64,000 nt of DNA from Ariolimax columbianus (taxonomy: Eukaryota; Mollusca; Gastropoda; Stylommatophora; Arionidae). Positions 20,969 through 31,799 of this stretch are shown here, piece after piece (position 1 is the stretch's first letter; each line of letters begins with the position of its first letter). The stretch spans positions 41,695,893 through 41,759,892 of the forward strand of contig JAVGWX010000013.1 in the NCBI GenBank assembly GCA_036924085.1. Reading direction: 5' to 3'. Made by a program: the position numbers and the translations under genes. The notes under the pieces are model-generated. The model made no database searches, was not told the DNA's origin, and saw nothing but the letters and a program-made list of their open reading frames with translations.

Positions 20969-20984
20969 CCGGAAATATAAAGCA

Positions 20985-21250
20985 GTACTAGGTTCAAACC
21001 ACGCCATGATCAGTTTAACAGACAGACTGGGCAAGTCGTTTTTCCATGAGATGACCCATAGCCATCTGTAGTTTAGAAGTAGGTCATGTATGACCCCTTC
21101 TTCAAGTTGACCCAGCTGTAAGTGGATACCTAACGAAATCTGGAGAAAATATCGGAGTGGCCAACTATGCTACGGAATTCGAACTGTCGTTGGGGCTTTC
21201 AGCAATGGAAGGAGCCGAGCACGTCTGAGTTCACCCAGGTGCATTGAAAC
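20985..21250 (+). mobile_element. Family F SINE copy
   Basis: A B-box-like aggttcaaaccacgcc is followed ~110 bases later by gacccagctgtaagtggata, the family F core. Confidence 0.5.
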
Positions 21251-21332
21251 CGGTTATGTGAGTAATTTTCACATTTTTCTGCAGATAATTAATTTACATC
21301 TGGCTGGTGTGAACGAAGATCAAATCCGGTTC

Positions 21333-21692
21333 TGGGATCAAGATGCTGAGCAGCGCATGAGCTGCAGTGGTCAGCGACCCATAGCTGACTGCTAGCGTCA
21401 AGGCCAGCGAACCATAGCTGCCTAGACCCTTCTACATCTCCACGCGATGATCCTGGATAACAGGCTGCAGCAGGGCAGATTGGCTAAGAAGAAGGGATCG
21501 AAGAGGGAATGCTAACCCGGTACTAAAAAAATGCTTGCTGAAGTCGGATGTGTTGGACCGAAAGGTGCAAATATCTCAGTCAAACTGTAAACTACGACAC
21601 AACGCATTCCATTCTCTTCACTACATTCTGCTACTTAAGCATTTTCAGGGTTTTGTAGCGGGAGATTGAGAACGAACGAAGCCAAGCCAAGC
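21333..21692 (+). mobile_element. Retroposon family A copy (A4) with TSD
   Basis: Full length. The flanks caaatccggttc (21321-21332) and caaagccggttc (21693-21704) form a 12-bp target-site duplication with one mismatch. The tail is gaacgaagccaagccaagcc, the (GCCAA)n type. Confidence 0.88.
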
Positions 21693-21704
21693 CAAAGCCG
21701 GTTC

Positions 21705-22039
21705 ATAAATCCAACATGCAAGCACTGTAAACGACCTTCCAGCCACTACATTTTATATTGTTCCCACTCTATCGGTTGATCAAGCTCGTTATCAAACAAA
21801 ACAATCCCCGTAGAAATTCAGCATATTACAATATACTGTAATACAAGCGAAACAATAAGTCAGCGGAAGTCGTGATTTTTTAATTGTCTTCTAACTGACA
21901 TCGTACCAAGTTGAGTCTCTCAGGCCTTGACAGACCCCCTAAAGCACTTAGAATAGCCAGCTTCACATTTGGGACTGTACATTTACTGGGCGAAGACCAG
22001 GATTGAAAGTATTGGCAGTGGTCCGCCTGCGTTTGGAAA
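21705..22039. other. No gene seen
   Basis: Ordinary sequence upstream of the LINE fragment. Confidence 0.4.
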
Positions 22040-23095
22040 AACTGGGAATGGCAATCATTTCAATCCCACTGAGGACTTCATCTACCTGTGCAGCAGACTT
22101 CTTCTTCTTCTTTGTTAGTTCTCAATCTCCCACCTCTAAGCCCTGAAATGGGCTTTGCAAGTAGCAGGATGTTGTCCGAAGAACGGAATGCGCTGTGTCG
22201 TAGTTTACAGCTTGACCGCGATATTTGCACCTTTCAGTCCAATACATCCGACTTCAGCAAGCATTTTGGAGTACCGGGTTAGCTTTCCCTCTTTGATCCT
22301 TTCATCCGTAGTCAGTCTGCTTTGTTGCAGCCTGTTATCCAGGATCATTGCGTAGCGGTGTAAAAAGGTCTTGGCAGCTCTGGTTCGCTGGCCCTTGCGC
22401 TAGCAGTCAGCTTTGGGTCGCTGACCACTGTAGCTCATGCATTTCTCAGTATCTTTGAGTAACTGACCGCTGCAGATCATGCACTTCTCAGTAGCTTTGG
22501 GTCGCTGACCACTGCAGCTCATGCAGTTGTCAGTATCTTTGAGTAACTGACCGCTGCAGATCATGCACTTCTCAGTAGCTTTGGGTCGCTGACCACTGCA
22601 GCTCATGCAGTTGTCAGTATCTTGATGCTGGGCAGCAGACTGACCTGGAAATCACTCGGAGGGCCAGCCTTGCGGCATCATCCGTGAAATTTCTGTACAA
22701 AGTCTGTTCCCAACGGAGAGTTGCCTTGAAGAGCAAGTTACACCTACATAGACCCTGTGCCATTCCAATCTTCTTGTGTGGCTTCAAGGCCTGGGCAGTC
22801 TTACATGGAGATTGGAAGAAGCTCGAAGTTTTCCACGTACGCAACGAATATCGCATCCTTGGAGTTCTCTGCCAAGACCTAGTCACTTACATCGAGGTCT
22901 CCCTATGGACATAACTGAACATAATTTCCTCAACGCTTGATCGGCGCCGGCAGTCTTTATTCGGCCAAGCTGCTCGCCTCTCAAGGTGAATCCCGGCTCG
23001 ACAGCTTCTACACCTGCCAATCAAAAGAGGAAAAAGACCACACCTCTCATGGAGTCGTCGCAGGGGTGGCCCGCCGAACAATTGGGGGGGGGGGG
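22040..23095 (+). pseudogene. LINE RT C-terminal region, split by retroposon A5
   Basis: The left piece (22050-22099) reads NPTEDFIYLCSR. The right piece from 22632 continues LT...EITRRASLAASSVKFLYK, LKSKLHLHRPCAIPIFLCGF, KAWAVLHGDWKKLEVFHVR and RILGVL, then LDRRRQSLFGQAARL and PARQLLHLPIK. This is the thumb and tail of a LINE RT (LKTKLxLYRxCVLPxLLYGxEAW...KLExFHxR). The catalytic YADD lies upstream and is absent. Frameshifts occur after 22914. Confidence 0.85.
22100..22631 (-). mobile_element. Retroposon family A copy (A5) inside the LINE, with tandem 5' end
   Basis: The flanking gcagcagact at 22090-22099 and 22632-22641 is a perfect 10-bp duplication, and removing the insert restores the LINE frame. 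The element's 5' end is expanded: tttgggtcgctgaccactgc and agtaactgaccgctgcagat alternate with ~40-bp spacing from 22400 to 22620, producing a small repetitive ORF on the minus strand that is not a gene. Confidence 0.88.
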
Positions 23096-23096
23096 A

Positions 23097-23400
23097 GAAG
23101 GAAAAACAATAGTAATACTAAATAGCCTTACGAGGGTTTGACGTGCGGCACAGGCTATAAGCTGCAGCCCACAAGAAAGAAAAACAAGACCACTACTCCA
23201 TTTGGTAGACGAGGAGCTCCTGCATGAAGTCAAATTAATCTTCATCTACGGATCCTTCATTTTCATTTTCTTTTGTCGATTGCTTCCTATCTCTTGAAAC
23301 ACATCTCCTGCACCTTGTTCTTGTGCTTTGTTTCTTTTGCTTGTATGAATTTTCCAGTGCTTCTTTGATTTGGATTTGTATGCATCATTCTATTTGAGTA
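23097..23400. other. No gene seen
   Basis: Ordinary sequence after the LINE tail. An open frame on the minus strand (23287-23643) overlaps the SINE and is chance. Confidence 0.4.
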
Positions 23401-23404
23401 AGTA

Positions 23405-23660
23405 TTTTGTCGCACTGCTTGAGGGTAAGGCGCTCGCCTGTCAAAGAGATGAACGGAAACGGCGTGGGTTCGAACCCCACAGGTCATCCCTTGTCTCAAA
23501 GGAGGGACCAAAGTGCCTGCATCTCGAATTACCTTCAGTGGTCTTGACTTATGTCTTGCTATTGGCCCAATGTAGTTGGGACCAGAGAGTGAGGTTGATG
23601 ACCAGCGCAGCTTCTTCCTCACTATAATCCAAATACATCGCAAGCAGCATCATCAAGACA
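23405..23660 (+). mobile_element. tRNA-derived SINE
   Basis: The head has ggtaaggcgctcgcctgtca (A-box side) and gcgtgggttcgaaccccaca (B box, near perfect). The body includes cccaatgtagttgggaccag and agagtgaggttgatgacc, which recurs in reverse at ~58730-58780. No terminal CCA and no precise cloverleaf end, so a SINE rather than a tRNA gene. Confidence 0.72.
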
Positions 23661-24221
23661 AAAACTGCCTGATGGTGTCGCCATCATCGCTTGCGATGGA
23701 CAACTAACTGTGTCATATTTACTAATACGCCGTAGTTTCAGTTCGAAACCCGGAACCTTAGAGTTCTTGCAAACGCGTGGCCTGGCTATTGGATTCTGTC
23801 TCTGCGTCTCGACATGTTCAAGTCTATCCATCTGTCAATGGGCACCTAACTTACGGTTAAGATCCCCGCTTTGGGACCTTCCATGTGCCTCGTTTCTCCC
23901 TCGCTGATTCTGAGATTTTCTGTTTAGTCACACGAGCACCCTGTGTGATTGCAGAGCGCTAGGTTGGGCGGTCTGACGCAAGCGACTCCCCAGAGACAAC
24001 ACGAATATGTAGGCCTTTAAATTAATGCCTTTACAGATTTTGTAGGAGGATGCAGTTAGCAGAGTGGTACATGAAGGAGCATCAACTGACAGCTTCGGGT
24101 TGCAAGCAAGTGAATGAGAAGGACACCTTTTCTCACCTTTGCTGTCCTTGTTGGATATAAGTTGGATAATAGAGACATCAAACTATGAAAGAAAACATAT
24201 ATTCAGTGTACACTATGGGAA
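23661..24221 (+). other. SINE-like trace, no gene
   Basis: cagttcgaaacccggaacct at 23739 looks like a B box, and ccatctgtcaatgggcacct at ~23829 resembles the family F core. The rest is unrecognised. Confidence 0.4.
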
Positions 24222-24566
24222 GGAAGACTAACGTCTGGTCAGACAAAATATACCGATCAGACATGTTAGTCAGGGTCAGGCAAAACATACTGGCCAAGAC
24301 CATCACCTCGGTTTCCCAGTAGCCTTCCCTGGAAACGGGCTGTTTTCGTGGCAGCCTGGCTAACGAGGGTTAGGAATCGAGAATATCCCGGGGGTAGTGA
24401 AGGCCACGCAGATTAAGCCAAGCGTAGCGCAACTGCCTGGAGGACCCCGGTCCACCTTCATCAGCACACTCGAGATGTGAGTTAAGCTACTACAATCTGC
24501 CACTTAACGTCCTTGTCAGGGCGCACAAAAGAGTAAACCTACTCTTTGGGAGCATTCGCAAACAAC
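24222..24566 (+). mobile_element. Family C copy (full-length type)
   Basis: Begins aactaacgtctggtcag-like, runs through gtcagggtcaggcaaaacat, ctggaaacgggctgttttcg and ggtccaccttcatcagcaca, and ends cattcgcaaacaacaac. No ORF and no clear promoter. It abuts the LINE at 24567. Confidence 0.75.
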
Positions 24567-25190
24567 AACAGGACACACTACTGCCACAGTTGAAGGACCT
24601 GGACTACGCAGATAATCTGGTACTTTGGTCACACAGTCATAGCCAAATGCAAGAGAAACTTGATAGGGTTAAAGAACAATCAGTCCAATTGGGTTTGAAT
24701 ATAAACATGAAGAAAACTAAGCTCATTAAAATTAACAAGATCTACATTGATCCTATCATTCTGGAGGAAGCGCCGTTGGAAGAGGTGGATTATTTTACCT
24801 GTTTTCGGCAGCACAATTGACTCACCAGAAGGTACAGATGCAGATGAAGGATCGGAATTGACAAGGAGACATTTCAGACACTAAACAGCAAATGAAGATC
24901 CAGAGAAATCAAGATTCACAACAAAGTTGGAATATTCAACGCTAGTGCCGACTCAGTGCTGATGTATAGAGCGGAGACATGAAACACCAACAAAGCAATA
25001 TAACAAAGACTGAAGTCCATCGTTAACAGATGTCTGCGAAAGATAATAGGCATAGAGTGACAGGGCATGATGAGGAATGAAGACCTATGGGAAAGCAGCC
25101 ACCAACAGCCACTGGAGCGATAAATTAAGGGAAGAAAATGGGTCTGGTGGCCAGGTCCACTCTCACATAGAATAATCAAAATAAAGAGAA

Positions 25191-25222
<32 letters not shown>

Positions 25223-25365
25223 GAGTAGACCTAAAAATACGCGAAGAAGAGAATGATTAAATGATTGAGAGGCAGAAAGAGCAGCACAGGACGGTGTATG
25301 TTGGCAAGACTAGTGTTAATGATCAGTGCACCGAGAGGTGCGATGGACTTTGATTGATTGGACCA
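24567..25365 (+). pseudogene. LINE reverse transcriptase fragment with mutated YADD
   Basis: The plus frame (from ~24590) reads LKDLDYADNLVLWSHSHSQM and LGLNINMKKTKLIKINKI, then LEEVDYFT. This is RT motif C and the following helix; the catalytic YADD has become YADN. Downstream, broken frames continue (TDADE, LEYSTLV, RRHETPTKQYNKD) to cgatggactttgattgattg, a 3' end also present at 61025-61045. Many stops are present. CR1/RTE-like. Confidence 0.8.
25183..25221. repeat. (GA)n tract
   Basis: Imperfect GA repeat inside the decayed LINE. Confidence 0.8.
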
Positions 25366-25373
25366 GCTTTTAT

Positions 25374-25838
25374 TAAAGCTTTGCTTCCAATCATTTGTTG
25401 AAGCATTAGTCCAACACATTATTTAGTTTATGTTAGCCAGCTGTTAGGAAAGGTTTATTTCAATCATTTGTTGAAGCATTGGTCCATAACATTTTATAGT
25501 TTATGTTAGCCAGCTGTTAGGAAAGGTTTATTTCAATCATTTGTTGAAGCATTAGTCCAACACATTATTTAGCCTATGTTAGCCAGCTGTTAGGAAAGGT
25601 TTATTTCAATCATTTGTTGAAGCAGTAGTCCAACACATTATTTAGCCTATGTTAGCCAGCTGTTAGGAAAGGTTTATTTCAATCATGTGTTGAAGCATTG
25701 GTCCATAACATTTTATAGTTTATGTTAGCCAGCTGTTAGGAAAGGTTTATTTCAATCATTTGTTGAAGCATTAGTCCAACACATTATTTAGCCTATGTTA
25801 GCCAGTTGTTAGGAAAGGCTTATTTCAATCATTTGCAG
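25374..25838. repeat. 73-bp tandem repeat, ~6 units
   Basis: Each unit contains caatcatttgttgaagcatt, a variable middle (agtccaacacattatttagc or ggtccataacattttatagt), then agccagctgttaggaaaggt. Two middle variants alternate unevenly, suggesting duplication of multi-unit blocks. Confidence 0.92.
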
Positions 25839-25839
25839 T

Positions 25840-26265
25840 GCAGTTTTACAGCAGTAGTTTTTGCACGATGAGGCTGTTACCAGTCCCATGCACAGCCTTC
25901 CTTAGTCGTCTCTTGTGACATGCAGGGAAGGAAACAAGCGTTGTACTATTAACACTTTAAAGGATTGTCCGTGAGAGTCTTCAGATGTCCTGTTTTGTAG
26001 CCTGTGCGTGTTCCAATTAGCAAGGCCGTCACATTGACCGTCTCTTGTAATAAAAGCACTAACCCGAGTGGTTCTCGGGTAGGACATAGAAAGACCACTG
26101 TAACCTTCAAAGTATGTAGTAAAAGGCGACTAAAGAGCTTGTGTATTAGGCTGGCAACCTCACAATGTAAAATGAAAACGGCAAAATACCTCAGCTGCAA
26201 GTACGAGTAAAAATGACAACGGCAGTGATGGAATCCCTAGCTGTTTGTTTTCAGAGCGCTTAGAG
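25840..26265. other. No gene seen
   Basis: Open frames on both strands around 25950-26210 have no recognisable motif. Confidence 0.35.
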
Positions 26266-26605
26266 CGACGGCTTCAATAATACAAATTATTATAACAAAA
26301 ATACCTATAACTATAATAATAAATATGATAGCAATAATGATAATAATAATAACAATAATAATTGTAATAAGAAAAACACTAATAACAACAATAATTAATA
26401 ATAATTATAACAAGAGCAACACAAAATAATAATAGCAATAATAATAATTAATAATAATTGTAACAAGAGCAACAATAATAAAAATGTTAACAATAATAAT
26501 AACAATATTAAAATTAATAACAAAATAATAACAATTCTACTAATCGTAAAAACAATAATAATAGCAAGAATAGTAATATTGATAATAATAATGATGATAA
26601 TGAAG
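26266..26605. repeat. AAT/AAC trinucleotide-rich tract
   Basis: An impure mix of aat, aac and ata triplets, about 340 bases. Confidence 0.85.
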
Positions 26606-26834
26606 ATCTATCATTGGGAAGTCTCAAGCACTTGATTCCAAACACCCTTATATGTTGTAGAACTTGTAATGTCCCTTAGCTTAGCACTTGTGTGTATCTC
26701 TGTATATTTATGTTTGCGCCTGTTTTCATTTCTTTTTGAAATATCGTTTGTTATCTCCATTTTATTTTCTACTTATTTTGTTTTTCTTCATTTTAACAAC
26801 AATTTTGGTTTTTCGTGCTACCATTATTGTAACA

Positions 26835-27085
26835 ATAGACGCTTGTAGAGGCCTTCTGGCTGCAGAGAAGAGACGAAGACTGAAGGGATCAAGGAATAGC
26901 CAGACAAGCCAGCTTCCTCAGTAAGGTTGTACGATCTGTGGCAGGGACTGTCACTCGCGGATCGGCCTTTACAGCCAAAGCAGACAGTGTCGAAATACAG
27001 GAGACAGAGCTGCACAAAACTCCCAGGGCGTCACGCGCATGGTCTATAATGACTGAGACGCCTTTGATAATGAGATGCATAATCG
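26835..27085 (+). pseudogene. LINE 3' end with C-terminal zinc finger
   Basis: The plus frame reads CTICGRDCHSRIGLYSQSRQ, then CRNTGDRAAQNS and a stop at TRMVYND. The Cx2Cx...SRIGLxSHxRxC pattern is the zinc knuckle at the C-terminus of many invertebrate LINE ORF2 proteins; one expected His reads Gln here. The same last bases (cgcgcatagtctgcaaagac) recur at ~27873. Confidence 0.75.
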
Positions 27086-27835
27086 AGTATGCGTCAATTG
27101 GGCATGGACACTAGCACAATTATAACATCTTAGGGGGATAGCGAGGTCTGGGTTGGACGTCCCACTCGTTAAAGGAAAGTGAAGCGTCTGATGTAGCCTC
27201 TCCTTTCCAGGTGTAGAGATCGCCGCTGGATTCACTGTTCGGCTTGCCGTTCAGAAGTTTCCATGCCAATGGCCTCTCCTACATTATTGTGTCCCCAGCA
27301 GCACTTCATGAGGGGCCCCCTGTTTCTTACAGAGCCTGCTGTGAGCCGCGACCGAGTTCCCGGCAGTATAACTGGGCGTGCAGATTGGGCTCATTAGCTT
27401 TGGTTGGCAGCCAATCTAAGAGAAGGTAAACTCTGACTCTAAACCCGGGTAGACGAAGCGCGTTAATCTGTTCAGGCAGTTCGCCTAGGAGAGGAGGAAC
27501 TCTGATTTTAAACCCACAAGTTCCAGAGAGTGGTGGCTAGTCTTGGGACGATGAGAGTATCATCGGATGTCTGGAGTAACTAGCATCTGCGGGCAACGAC
27601 TCTACTGCCTTGTGGAAACCTCGGGAGAGGGTAGGGCTACGGGAGTAAACCCAGACAGAAAATCCCTAGTGGTAGCACCTAAGACGGATGGTTTCAAAAT
27701 TGCGAACTCATTCCGGCAGCTCATGCTGCTGAGCTGGTGCCAAATTATCATGCTTTGCATTCCTTTGGATTACACCACCGAGGCCGAGAGGGGGATCCTG
27801 CAGTTTTTGAAAGCCCATGGTCTCCATATTTAGCG
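27086..27835. other. Unclassified, internally repetitive
   Basis: Two related blocks near 27415 and 27490 share aactctgactctaaaccc / aactctgattttaaacccac. Possibly part of one older repeat whose tail is 27836-27911. Confidence 0.4.
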
Positions 27836-27911
27836 CACAGACTTGCGCCCTGAGAGGCTACTCACAGGGTCGCACGCGCATAGTCTGCAAAGACTAAAAC
27901 GCCTATGAATG
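27836..27911 (+). repeat. LINE 3' end fragment
   Basis: acgcgcatagtctgcaaaga then ctaaaacgcctatga parallels the LINE end at 27028-27069 (gcgcatggtctataatgact then gagacgcctttgat). Confidence 0.5.
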
Positions 27912-28414
27912 TTACTTCCTGGAGGTCTTGGTCAGGGACATATAACAACACAATTGAAAAAAAACACCCTTTTATGACAAAGATGAATATAAATAGAAAA
28001 ATAACACCTTAACGACAAATGTGAAAATAAATAGAAAAATACACTGACATTGATACACTAGTTCCTACAGAGATGAGCACAAATGAACAACAAAAAAACA
28101 CTATTTGTGTTGCTCTTACTTCCGTCTCTGTGCCAACTGTTTATCGTTGTTTCAGTAGAAAGAGACATATTTCTGTGGCACTCCGCCAAGCCTCGATTAT
28201 TGTGTATCATGGTTGAGCAAGCGTGACATGTGCAAAAATAAACCGTACATTCAAAACGGTGCTTGCTTTCCTCTGTAACAGAGACTTTATAACACCGTTT
28301 CGTTTCATGTTATTTTCTTATAATCTTTTTGTTGTTTGGGTATCGCGAAGTTGTGAATTCCTCGTCAAGGGCGGCGGCCAAGGATTCTTAATCTATTTTG
28401 TTTTCAGACCGAAA
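27912..28414. other. No gene seen
   Basis: AT-rich sequence without recognisable features. Confidence 0.4.
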
Positions 28415-28905
28415 TAACGTTGTCGTTGTTGTTGCTGTTATTGTTATTGTCGTTACTGTTATTGTTTTTTTTACTGCTGCTGTTGATGCTATTGTTGTTA
28501 CAGTTATTGCTGTTGTTGTTGTTATTAATTTGGTACTAGTGCTGTTGTTGTTATTGTTGTTATTGTTGTTGTTTTTATTGTTGATGCTGATGCTATTGTT
28601 GTTACAGTTATTGCTGTTGTTGTTGTTATTAATTTGGTACTAGTGCTGTTGTTGTTATTGTTGTTATTGTTGTTGTTTTTATTGTTGATGCTGATGCTAT
28701 TGTTTTTACAGTTATTGTTCTTTTGTTGTTGTTATTGTTGTTGCTGCTGTTATTGTTGTTCCTCCTATTGTTGTTGTTGTTACTGTTGATGTTATTGTTG
28801 TTGTTGCTGCTATTATTGTTGTTGTTGCTACTGTTCTTGTTGTTGTGGTTACTGTTGTTGTTGTTGATGTTGTTATTGTTGTTGTTATTGTTGTTGTTGT
28901 TGGAA
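28415..28905. repeat. TTG/TTA trinucleotide tract with ~123-bp duplication
   Basis: A long impure (TTG)n. A block containing ttaatttggtactagtgctg occurs at ~28523 and again at ~28627. Poly-Leu or poly-Thr open frames here are artefacts. Confidence 0.88.
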
Positions 28906-29125
28906 ATCTACTCGTGCAGAGTTCGTCTATCTTCACGATGTTTTTCTGGAAGTAGGTTACAGTGGATCTTTGTTTTACAGAGACGTGCTGATGACTATGG
29001 ACCTGTGTCCTCTTGGCTGTAGTGTAATGTGGGGGCTTCTCATTAGGATCACCACAGTGTTGATCCCCACCTCGTTGACCACATTGCTGTAACTCAGTCT
29101 GTTTTCAGAAGCACAAACGAGGACG
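28905..29125 (-). mobile_element. Diverged family C copy
   Basis: agtaggttacagtggatctt, agtgttgatccccacctcgt and ctgttttcagaagcac follow the order of the family C complement. Confidence 0.5.
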
Positions 29126-29362
29126 TGAGCTCGGTTCTTGTACCATGACTTTGATTACTATCACCATCATACACTTCCCTTGGGCATGTCCTACAGGACT
29201 ACCCAGCCCACACAAACGCTTAATCTGACCAGAGAGAGCAGAGTGGAGAAAAGCTAATAGGCTGCCGTTCAAACCCAGAATAAACTGAACATCGTCCTGG
29301 CGACGGGACTGCAGATCTAGCATGACCAAATACCTAAACTCAGAAGAGGAAAGAGGACTCCC

Positions 29363-29393
<31 letters not shown>

Positions 29394-29466
29394 CTTCTTC
29401 TTCTTCTTCTTCTTCTTCACCCTCTTCTTCTTTTTCTTCTTCATCCTCTTCTTCATCCTCTTCTTA
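29363..29466. repeat. (CTT)n microsatellite
   Basis: About 18 pure CTT units and then an imperfect continuation. Confidence 0.92.
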
Positions 29467-29548
29467 TGTTATTGGCAACTGAATGACAAAGCAGCAAGCA
29501 CTTATGACACATGCTGTAATTCTGTACTGTTAATGCGGGATATGATTA
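29467..29548 (+). repeat. Family H copy between two CTT tracts
   Basis: gttattggcaactgaatgac, agcaagcacttatgacacat and ctgtactgttaatgcgggat. It is related to 17630-17715. Confidence 0.6.
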
Positions 29549-29675
29549 TCTTTCTTCTTCTTCTTCTTCTTCTTCTTCTTCTTCTTCTTCTTCTTCTTCT
29601 TCTTCTTCTTCTTTTTCTTCTTCTTCTTCTTCTTCTTCTTCTTCTTCTTCTTCATCATCATCCTCTTCTTCTGTG
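29549..29675. repeat. (CTT)n microsatellite
   Basis: About 35 CTT units, ending in CAT/CCT variants. Confidence 0.92.
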
Positions 29676-29776
29676 ATCATTGTTCATTTAGACTGGGACC
29701 CTGAATTCTTCAATAAATTCTGCTGTCTTTTCCAATGTCTCAATACCGCCATAGTTTCTCATCGAGTGACGCTACG

Positions 29777-30272
29777 GGCTGGTGGCCGTCCTGAAGTACA
29801 TGTACTGCTATCATGTTTGCCAGGCCGCAGTAACACGGGCTGGGGGCCGTCCTGAAGTACATGTACTGCTATCATGTTTGCCAGGCCGCAGTAACACGGG
29901 CTGGGGGCCGTCCTGAAGTACATGTACTGCTATCATGTTTGCCAGGCCGCAGTAACACGGGCTGGTGGCCGTCCTGAAGTACATGTACTGCTATCATGTT
30001 TGCCAGGCCGCAGTAACACGGGCTGGTGGCCGTCCTGAAGTACATGTACTGCTATCATGTTTGCCAGGCCGCAGTAACACGGGCTGGTGGCCGTCCTGAA
30101 GTACATGTACTGCTATCATGTTTGCCAGGCCGCAGTAACACGGGCTGGTGGCCGTCCTGAAGTACATGTACTGCTATCATGTTTGCCAGGCCGCAGTAAC
30201 ACGGGCTGGTGGCCGTCCTGAAGTACATGTACTGCTATCATGTTTGCCAGGCCGCAGTAACACGGGCTGGTG
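29777..30272. repeat. 61-bp minisatellite, ~8 units
   Basis: The unit includes gggctggtggccgtcctgaa, gtacatgtactgctatcatg and tttgccaggccgcagtaaca. Units are almost identical; two carry gggggcc instead of ggtggcc, so expansion was recent. Confidence 0.95.
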
Positions 30273-30338
30273 GCAGGCATCTTGAATGTGGTGTACAGGC
30301 GGCGTCTCATTCTGTTGTGGCTAGTTCGGAGACGTAGT

Positions 30339-30691
30339 CTCTTCTTCTTCGTTCGTTCTCAATCTCCCGCTACCAAACCCTGAAAGGGTAAGTAGCAGAA
30401 TGTAGTCCAGAGAACGGAACGCGTTGTGTTGTAGTTTACAGCTTGGCTGCGATATTTGCACCTTTCGGTCCAACACATCCGACTTCAGCAAGCATTTTTT
30501 TAGTACCGGGTTAGCATTCCCTCTTCGATCCCTTCTCCTTAGCCAGTCTGCCCTGCTGCAGCTTGTTATCCAGAATCACCGCGTAGAGGTGTAGAAGGGT
30601 CTTGGCAGCTATGGTTCGCTGGCCCTGACGCTAGCAGTCAGCTATGGGTCGCTGACCACTGCAGCTCATGCGCTGCTCAGCATCTTGATCC
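30339..30691 (-). mobile_element. Retroposon family A copy (A6) with TSD
   Basis: The flanks cggagacgtagt (30327-30338) and cggagacgcagt (30692-30703) are a 12-bp duplication with one mismatch. The tail read on its own strand is (GAA)n. Full length. Confidence 0.88.
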
Positions 30692-30895
30692 CGGAGACGC
30701 AGTATGATCACGTGGTCTTTTCTAAACAGTTGCTAGCATCCGTCATCTGCGATGTTTTTTTGGGGTGTTCTTCCTGCCACTTGACATGGTATTGCTCTTT
30801 TATTATGTCGTTGGCTTCTTCATAGTTGACCAAGCATTCTTTCTGTATCAGTTTCGCTCCCACTATCGGCCTTGTTTTTGTTTATATTACGAACT

Positions 30896-31365
30896 CCGAC
30901 TTGTTCTCGTAGAGGTCATCCTGCTGGTGTAGAGGTCATCCTGCTGGCGTAGAGGTCATCCTGCTGGCTTAGGGGTCATCCTGCTGGCTTAGAGGTCATC
31001 CTGCTGGCTTAGAGGTAATCTTTCTGGCATAGAGGTCATCCTGCTAGCATAGAGGTCATCCTGCTGGCGTAGAGGTCATCCTGCTGGCGTAGAGGTCATC
31101 CTGCTAGTGTAGAGGTCATCCTGCTGGCTTAGATGTCATCCTGCTGTCGTAGAGGTCATCCTTCTGGCATAGAGGTCATCCTGCTAGCATAAAGGTCATC
31201 CTTCTCGCATAGAGGTCATCCTGCTAGCATAGAGGTCATCCTGCTGGCGTAGAGGTCATCCTTCTGGCATAGAGGTCATCCTGCTAGCATAGAGGTCATC
31301 CTGCTGGCGTAGAGGTCATCCTGCTGGCATAGAGGTCATCCTGCTGGCTTAGAGGTCATCCTTCT
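30896..31365. repeat. 20-bp minisatellite, ~23 units
   Basis: Unit gtagaggtcatcctgctggc, with variants at the gtg/ggc/agc end. Confidence 0.95.
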
Positions 31366-31369
31366 GAAA

Positions 31370-31555
31370 CGGTCTCGCGATCTTCTTACATCCCGAACTG
31401 CACTTGAGAAGGTGGATCATGGCCCTACTGGCCTTAGTGCAATGTATGACTCCTCAATAAGCTCACCACAATAGGTATCACAGTGTCGATCTCCACCCGG
31501 TTGACCAGGCTGCTGTTTCCACGAAGCCTTGCACGAGAGTGAGTTGGAAAGGGGA
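31370..31555 (-). mobile_element. Diverged family C copy
   Basis: cttcttacatcccgaactgc, gtgtcgatctccacccggtt and gaccaggctgctgtttccac match the family C complement. Confidence 0.5.
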
Positions 31556-31799
31556 GCTAACTCATGAGGTATCGATCAGTATTATTAACTTGGCCCAGAT
31601 GCAAATCTCTCGGGAGCTCCACAATTCCGAACTACGTCAATTATCATGCAGTTGTTCGCGCAAACAAGGCAACAAATTGTTGGGCAGACCACGTACTAAG
31701 AAGAAAGGATAAACATCGGAGCACGTCGACAGCAGTCTGGTACCCTCGGGGCTGAAAGAGACCGCCGGGTAGACATCCAATGCGTTGGCCAAACTCCCT

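Noticed and set aside
23405..23490. Functional tRNA gene
   Set aside because: Good B box, but no clean acceptor stem pairing or terminator; the body continues as a SINE repeated at 58684-58880.
29777..30272. CRISPR-like or regulatory array
   Set aside because: A simple 61-bp tandem repeat without spacers.
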